Origin: an uncultured Ectothiorhodospiraceae bacterium
GTDB taxonomy: Bacteria > Pseudomonadota > Gammaproteobacteria > UBA9214
DNA length: 9,180 bases
Assembly (NCBI GenBank): GCA_947258945.1
Contig: CAMYKJ010000011.1
Coordinates: forward strand, 1-9,180
Direction: 5' to 3'
Both the position numbers and the translations under genes were made by a program. The notes under the pieces were generated by a model, which was given only the letters and a program-made list of their open reading frames with translations, was not told the origin of the DNA and made no database searches. Positions 6,907 through 9,180 of this stretch are shown one piece after another; the first letter of the stretch is position 1, and each line of letters begins with the position of its first letter.

Positions 6907-7007
6907 ATCCCCTCCTGATTATTAATGACCACCTGTGTCCGGCGGGTACTTCTGCGATCAGGGAGGGGATACTATGTAATGGTGGGGCGCTGCACAAGTA
7001 CCCGGCC
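6907..7007 (-). promoter_or_regulatory. interleaved inverted repeats in the beta-barrel gene leader, one covering its ribosome site
   Basis: Pair A: ATCCCCTCCTGAT (6907-6919, minus strand containing the AGGAGGGG ribosome site) matches ATCAGGGAGGGGAT (6957-6970) with a single bulged base over 13 pairs. Pair B: GGCGGGTACTT (6941-6951) matches AAGTACCCGGCC (6996-7007) with a single bulged base over 11 pairs. The order B', A', B, A along the minus strand is interleaved, the topology of an H-type pseudoknot. If transcription begins upstream of 7007, both helices could form and the ribosome site would be hidden. If it begins near 6962, as the promoter candidate suggests, only part of helix A survives. 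A regulatory role is inferred. Confidence 0.5.
6969..6997 (-). promoter_or_regulatory. candidate promoter of the beta-barrel gene
   Basis: On the minus strand TTGTGC (6997-6992, three of six -35 bases) and TAGTAT (6974-6969, four of six -10 bases) are exactly 17 bp apart. This predicts a start near 6962 and a leader of about 58 nt. The boxes overlap arms A' and B' of the inverted repeats, so a DNA-level operator role for those arms is an alternative to an RNA fold. Consensus match is modest. Confidence 0.35.
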
Positions 7008-7016
7008 AATTCCCGG

Positions 7017-7037
7017 CAGGCCTGAGCGCAAGCTTGC
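7017..7037. repeat. two adjacent short palindromes between divergent genes
   Basis: CAGGCCTG (7017-7024) and GCAAGCTTGC (7028-7037) are each perfect palindromes three bases apart, in the 215-bp space between the barrel gene (minus) and the SDR gene (plus). They could be operator half-sites for a dimeric regulator. No known site is recognised. Confidence 0.3.
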
Positions 7038-7054
7038 CGCACCGACACACAACC

Positions 7055-7083
7055 ATGACCGGGTGTGCTTTATTGTTTAATAT
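7055..7083 (+). promoter_or_regulatory. candidate promoter of the SDR gene
   Basis: ATGACC (7055-7060, four of six -35 bases) and TAATAT (7078-7083, four of six -10 bases) are separated by 17 bp in a locally AT-rich stretch. A start near 7090 would leave about 30 nt before the ATG at 7120, and would make the GTG at 7093 almost leaderless. Confidence 0.4.
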
Positions 7084-7119
7084 CATTGTTTTGTGGAACG
7101 CTCAACAGGCCATACAGAG

Positions 7120-7953
7120 ATGGACAAGCGCTCGATACTGATTACCGGCTGCTCATCCGGCATCGGCTACTGCGTTGCCCGCGGCCTCCGGGAGCGCGGT
7201 TACCGCGTGTTTGCCACGGCACGCAAGCACAGCGACGTCGAGCGCCTCACCGCGGAAGGTCTGGAAAGCCTGCACCTGGACCTCGACGACTCAGCCTCCA
7301 TTGCCGCCGCCATGGCGGAAATTCTCGAGCGCACCGGCAACCGCCTCGATGCGGTGTTCCACAACGGCGCCTACAGCCAGCCGGGCGCCGTGGAGGACCT
7401 GCGGCGGGATGTCCTGCGCAGGCAGTTCGAGACCAACCTGTTCGGCTGGCATGAGCTCAACAACCGGGTGCTGCCGGTCATGCGCAGGCAGGGGCATGGC
7501 CGGGTCATCTACAACAGTTCCATCCTGGGTTTCACCGCCATGCGCTTTCGGGGCGCGTACAACGCCAGCAAGTTCGCGCTCGAGGGCCTGGTGGACACCC
7601 TGCGGCTGGAATTGCGCGGTACGGACATCCATGTCTCGCTGATCGAACCCGGGCCGATCACCAGCCGCATCCGGCAAAACGCCTGGGCCGCCTACCAGGC
7701 CAATATCGATCCGGCCAACAGCGCCCACCGCGAGACCTACCGCCGGCTGGAGGTCCGCCTGCAGCAGGAAGGCGCGGTCGTGCCCTTTACACTGGGACCG
7801 GAGGCCGTGCTGAAACGTGTCATCCATGCACTGGAAAGCCGTCGGCCGAAAGACCGTTACTACGTGACGTTCCCGACCTACCTGTTTGCCTTCCTCAAGC
7901 GCATCCTGCCCGGGCGGTTGCTCGATCGACTACTGGCACGCGCCGGCGGGTGA
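7120..7953 (+). CDS. YbbO-like short-chain dehydrogenase/reductase
   Basis: A Rossmann-fold NAD(P)-dependent oxidoreductase, probably cytoplasmic and perhaps membrane-associated. Seen: 277 residues with TGCSSGIG (9-16), Arg35/Lys36 after beta2 favouring NADPH, Asp54, HNGAY (81-85) in place of the usual NNAG, Asn106, and the catalytic Ser134, Tyr147 (YNASK) and Lys151. IEPGPI (175-180) follows. The C-terminal stretches FTLGPEAV and LKRILPGRLLDRLL strongly resemble my recollection of E. coli YbbO, which has been described as an aldehyde reductase; the actual substrate here is unknown. Start: the frame opens at GTG 7093, but family members begin within a few residues of the first strand (SILITG), and a promoter candidate ends close to 7093, so ATG 7120 is preferred. 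Only a weak purine stretch precedes it. The gene stands alone, diverging from the barrel gene and converging on clpB. Confidence 0.92.
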   Translation: MDKRSILITGCSSGIGYCVARGLRERGYRVFATARKHSDVERLTAEGLESLHLDLDDSASIAAAMAEILERTGNRLDAVFHNGAYSQPGAVEDLRRDVLRRQFETNLFGWHELNNRVLPVMRRQGHGRVIYNSSILGFTAMRFRGAYNASKFALEGLVDTLRLELRGTDIHVSLIEPGPITSRIRQNAWAAYQANIDPANSAHRETYRRLEVRLQQEGAVVPFTLGPEAVLKRVIHALESRRPKDRYYVTFPTYLFAFLKRILPGRLLDRLLARAGG

Positions 7954-8034
7954 GATTCAGGCATGCCCTGGCACAGACAAAGAAACGCCTCGCGCAAAGC
8001 CGCCAAGGCGCAAAGAAAAACATTAACCCATCGC

Positions 8035-8052
8035 CACAGAGAACACAGAGAA
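8035..8052 (+). repeat. tandem 9-bp units CACAGAGAA (two copies)
   Basis: Two exact copies of CACAGAGAA stand head to tail in the left arm of the composite repeat. The right arm carries three related units in inverted orientation, so the two arms differ by one unit. Confidence 0.8.
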
Positions 8053-8143
8053 AAACAAATACTCAATACTGAAAAATTTCTGTCAATCCCGCGCACGACT
8101 GCAGGGATGCAGGAGGTAGAGCAATGCATGGAGCAATTGCCGA

Positions 8144-8268
8144 GGCGGGAATCCAGTCTGGAAATTACAGCTTCAAAAAATACTGATCAGCCTGTGGCTG
8201 CAGTGCACTGTTCTATCGTAAGCAATAATCAGGGCGCGCGGTTACATGTTTGCCGCTGGATTCCCGCC
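8144..8268. repeat. 13-bp inverted repeat GGCGGGAATCCAG / CTGGATTCCCGCC
   Basis: GGCGGGAATCCAG (8144-8156) and CTGGATTCCCGCC (8256-8268) are perfect inverted copies around 99 bp of central sequence. The central part includes a perfect palindrome CAGTGCACTG (8201-8210) and a small CAGCC/GGCTG hairpin just before it. The arms resemble dRS3-type repeat ends. Confidence 0.7.
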
Positions 8269-8301
8269 GGAGCCTGCCCCCGCGAAGGCGGGGGCGGGAA
8301 T
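8260..8301. repeat. dRS3-like hairpin ATTCCCGCC ... GGCGGGAAT
   Basis: ATTCCCGCC (8260-8268) and GGCGGGAAT (8293-8301) are perfect inverted 9-mers. Between and partly overlapping them GCCCCCGC (8276-8283) and GCGGGGGC (8288-8295) form a perfect 8-bp stem with a GAAG loop. The two foldings compete for bases 8293-8295. Confidence 0.65.
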
Positions 8302-8335
8302 GACGTGCAATTATTAAAACACTGAGTATTTGTTT

Positions 8336-8362
8336 TTCTCTGTGTCCTCTGTGCTCTCTGTG
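8336..8362 (-). repeat. tandem 9-bp CACAGAG-type units (three copies)
   Basis: Read on the minus strand: CACAGAGAG, CACAGAGGA, CACAGAGAA. These are three variants of the unit seen twice in the left arm (8035-8052), in inverted orientation. Confidence 0.75.
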
Positions 8363-8426
8363 GTGAAAGGTTTTTGGTTATCTTTGCGTCTTGGCGCCTT
8401 TGCGCGAGATAGCTGTTCAGCTTAAA

Positions 8427-9180
8427 TCAAGCAGCCGAAACCGCACCCTGTTCGCCCCCTGCAAATACCAGTGCGCCTTCGCTGACATCCACCTTCACCA
8501 CGTCACCCGGTCCGAATCCGCCGGACAGGATCTGCTGTGACAGCGGATTCTCCAGCTGGGTCTGGATGGCACGCTTCAGCGGGCGGGCGCCGTAGACGGG
8601 ATCGAAACCGGCCTCGCCAATGAGGTCCAGGGCGGCATCCGTCAGCTGCAGACCGATGTCCCGCTCCTCGAGACGCTGGCGCAGGATGCCGATCTGCAGG
8701 TCGGCGATGGCACGGATCTGGGCACGACCGAGCGGATGGAACACCACCACGTCGTCGATGCGGTTGATGAACTCGGGCCGGAAGTGGCCGCTCACCACCG
8801 TCATCACCGAGGACTTCATCACCTCGTAGTTTTCCTCGCCGGCGAGCTCCTGGATCATCTCGCTGCCGAGGTTGGAGGTCATGACGATCACGGTATTGCG
8901 GAAATCGACCGTGCGTCCCTGCCCGTCCGTCAGGCGCCCGTCATCGAGCACCTGCAGGAGGACGTTGAATACATCCGGGTGCGCCTTCTCGACCTCGTCC
9001 AGCAGGATCACCGAGTAGGGTTTACGGCGCACGGCCTCGGTCAGGTAACCGCCCTCCTCGTAACCGACGTAACCGGGCGGCGCGCCGATCAGCCGCGCCA
9101 CGGAGTGCTTCTCCATGAACTCGGACATGTCGATACGCACCATGGCCTCCTCGGTGTCGAACAGGAAGGCGGCCAGCGCC
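8427..9180 (-). CDS. clpB: ClpB chaperone, C-terminal 250 residues (N-terminal part beyond window)
   Basis: ClpB is a hexameric AAA+ disaggregase that threads aggregated proteins through its central pore with the DnaK system in the cytoplasm. Seen: the second AAA+ domain without its Walker A, which lies beyond base 9180. Counting from the first visible residue ([15 protein letters not shown]), the pore-loop tyrosine is in GYVGYEEGG (about 36-44), Walker B is ILLDE (58-62), sensor 1 is TSN (101-103), the arginine finger is in [10 protein letters not shown], and sensor 2 is GARPLKR. A short C-terminal domain follows. The frame continues open through the window end, so the ATG at 9143 is internal and not the start. 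ClpA/ClpC are less likely: no ClpP-binding loop (IGF/IGL type) is seen, and the sensor and C-terminal patterns are ClpB-like. The gene converges on the SDR gene; the composite repeat begins 18 bp after its stop, and no T-rich intrinsic terminator was found. Confidence 0.96.
   Translation of the reverse strand, partial: ALAAFLFDTEEAMVRIDMSEFMEKHSVARLIGAPPGYVGYEEGGYLTEAVRRKPYSVILLDEVEKAHPDVFNVLLQVLDDGRLTDGQGRTVDFRNTVIVMTSNLGSEMIQELAGEENYEVMKSSVMTVVSGHFRPEFINRIDDVVVFHPLGRAQIRAIADLQIGILRQRLEERDIGLQLTDAALDLIGEAGFDPVYGARPLKRAIQTQLENPLSQQILSGGFGPGDVVKVDVSEGALVFAGGEQGAVSAA

Larger units (their letters stand above)
7989..8408. repeat. composite MITE-like repeat with long terminal inverted repeats
   Basis: This fills most of the 473-bp gene-free gap between the SDR and clpB genes. 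The left arm (7989-8065) and the right arm (8408-8323, reverse complement) align end to end. Both run CTCGCGCAAAG, CGCCAAG, CGCAAAGA, a variable stretch, CACAGAG units, then AAAAACAAATACTCA. Differences are scattered, and the right arm has one extra 9-bp unit. The inside carries dRS3-like arms (8144-8301). No transposase or convincing protein is encoded, and no target-site duplication is obvious. From general experience, CGCAAAG and CACAGAGAACACAGAG sequences are dispersed repeats in many environmental bacteria, and ATTCCCGC/GCGGGAAT arms likewise. As RNA, the arms could fold into a long stem that stops or protects transcripts of the two convergent genes. Confidence 0.75.

Noticed and set aside
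6905..7048. N-terminal extension of the barrel protein to 7048
   Set aside because: An ideal AGGAGGGG and a signal peptide fix the start at 6904; the extension is not signal-like.
6979..7080. Short plus-strand frame of about 33 codons after a purine-rich AGGGAGGGG, preceded by an ATG-TAA start-stop
   Set aside because: The purine run is better explained as the inverted-repeat arm A'. The peptide has no recognisable pattern and ends inside the SDR promoter candidate.
7963..8325. 120-codon open frame between the SDR and clpB genes
   Set aside because: It is made of repeat arms and the dRS3-like core, has no ribosome site and resembles no protein.
8035..8362. CRISPR-like short repeats
   Set aside because: The 9-bp units are adjacent with no spacers, occur in inverted orientation, and no cas gene is nearby.
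8411..8422. AGCTGTTCAGCT as a clpB terminator or LexA-type box
   Set aside because: The stem is only 5 bp with a 2-nt loop and no T-run, and the spacing does not fit the CTG-N10-CAG LexA pattern.

Overview
The window looks like a GC-rich (roughly 60% or more in most genes) chromosomal segment of a gammaproteobacterium. I base this on the bacterial-type aspS with an FmdB-type zinc-ribbon gene just upstream, a ClpB C-terminus, a YbbO-like short-chain dehydrogenase and an Atm1-type ABC exporter; protein motifs lean towards Pseudomonas/Chromatiales-like relatives. The genus cannot be named from this sequence alone.

Left part (1-4161), all on the minus strand and probably read rightmost gene first: FmdB zinc ribbon (4161-3868), aspS (3819-2038), an N-terminally anchored SGNH/GDSL-type protein (1950-613), and an alpha/beta hydrolase (569 to beyond base 1). 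A clear sigma70-type promoter (TATAAT, 16-bp spacer, TTATCA) lies just before the FmdB gene. The SGNH gene is visibly poorer in GC than its neighbours. It is separated from aspS by 87 bp holding two hairpins (the first overlapping the aspS stop) and a GAGCTTGTCGAAG-type repeat motif, so it may be an insertion into a housekeeping neighbourhood.

Middle part (4295-7119): the divergent Atm1/HMT1-type exporter reads right (4295-6097). Its convergent partner is a small outer-membrane beta-barrel protein (6904-6296, minus) with a textbook terminator. The 198 bp between them hold a G-quadruplex-type G-run pattern, a GTACCCGGGTAC palindrome and alternative hairpins. Upstream of the barrel gene are two interleaved inverted repeats, one of which covers the ribosome binding site. 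This is the most interesting regulatory candidate in the window.

Right part (7120-9180): a YbbO-like SDR oxidoreductase (plus) faces clpB (minus, N-terminal part outside the window). The 473 bp between them contain no convincing gene. They are filled by a composite repeat of about 420 bp with long imperfect terminal inverted repeats (9-bp CACAGAGAA units, two on the left and three on the right) enclosing dRS3-like inverted repeats.

The genes themselves are mostly ordinary housekeeping or envelope functions. No defence system, CRISPR array, tRNA, rRNA or autonomous transposon was seen. The candidates for something undescribed are the structured leader of the barrel gene, the composite repeat, and the atypical SGNH protein.
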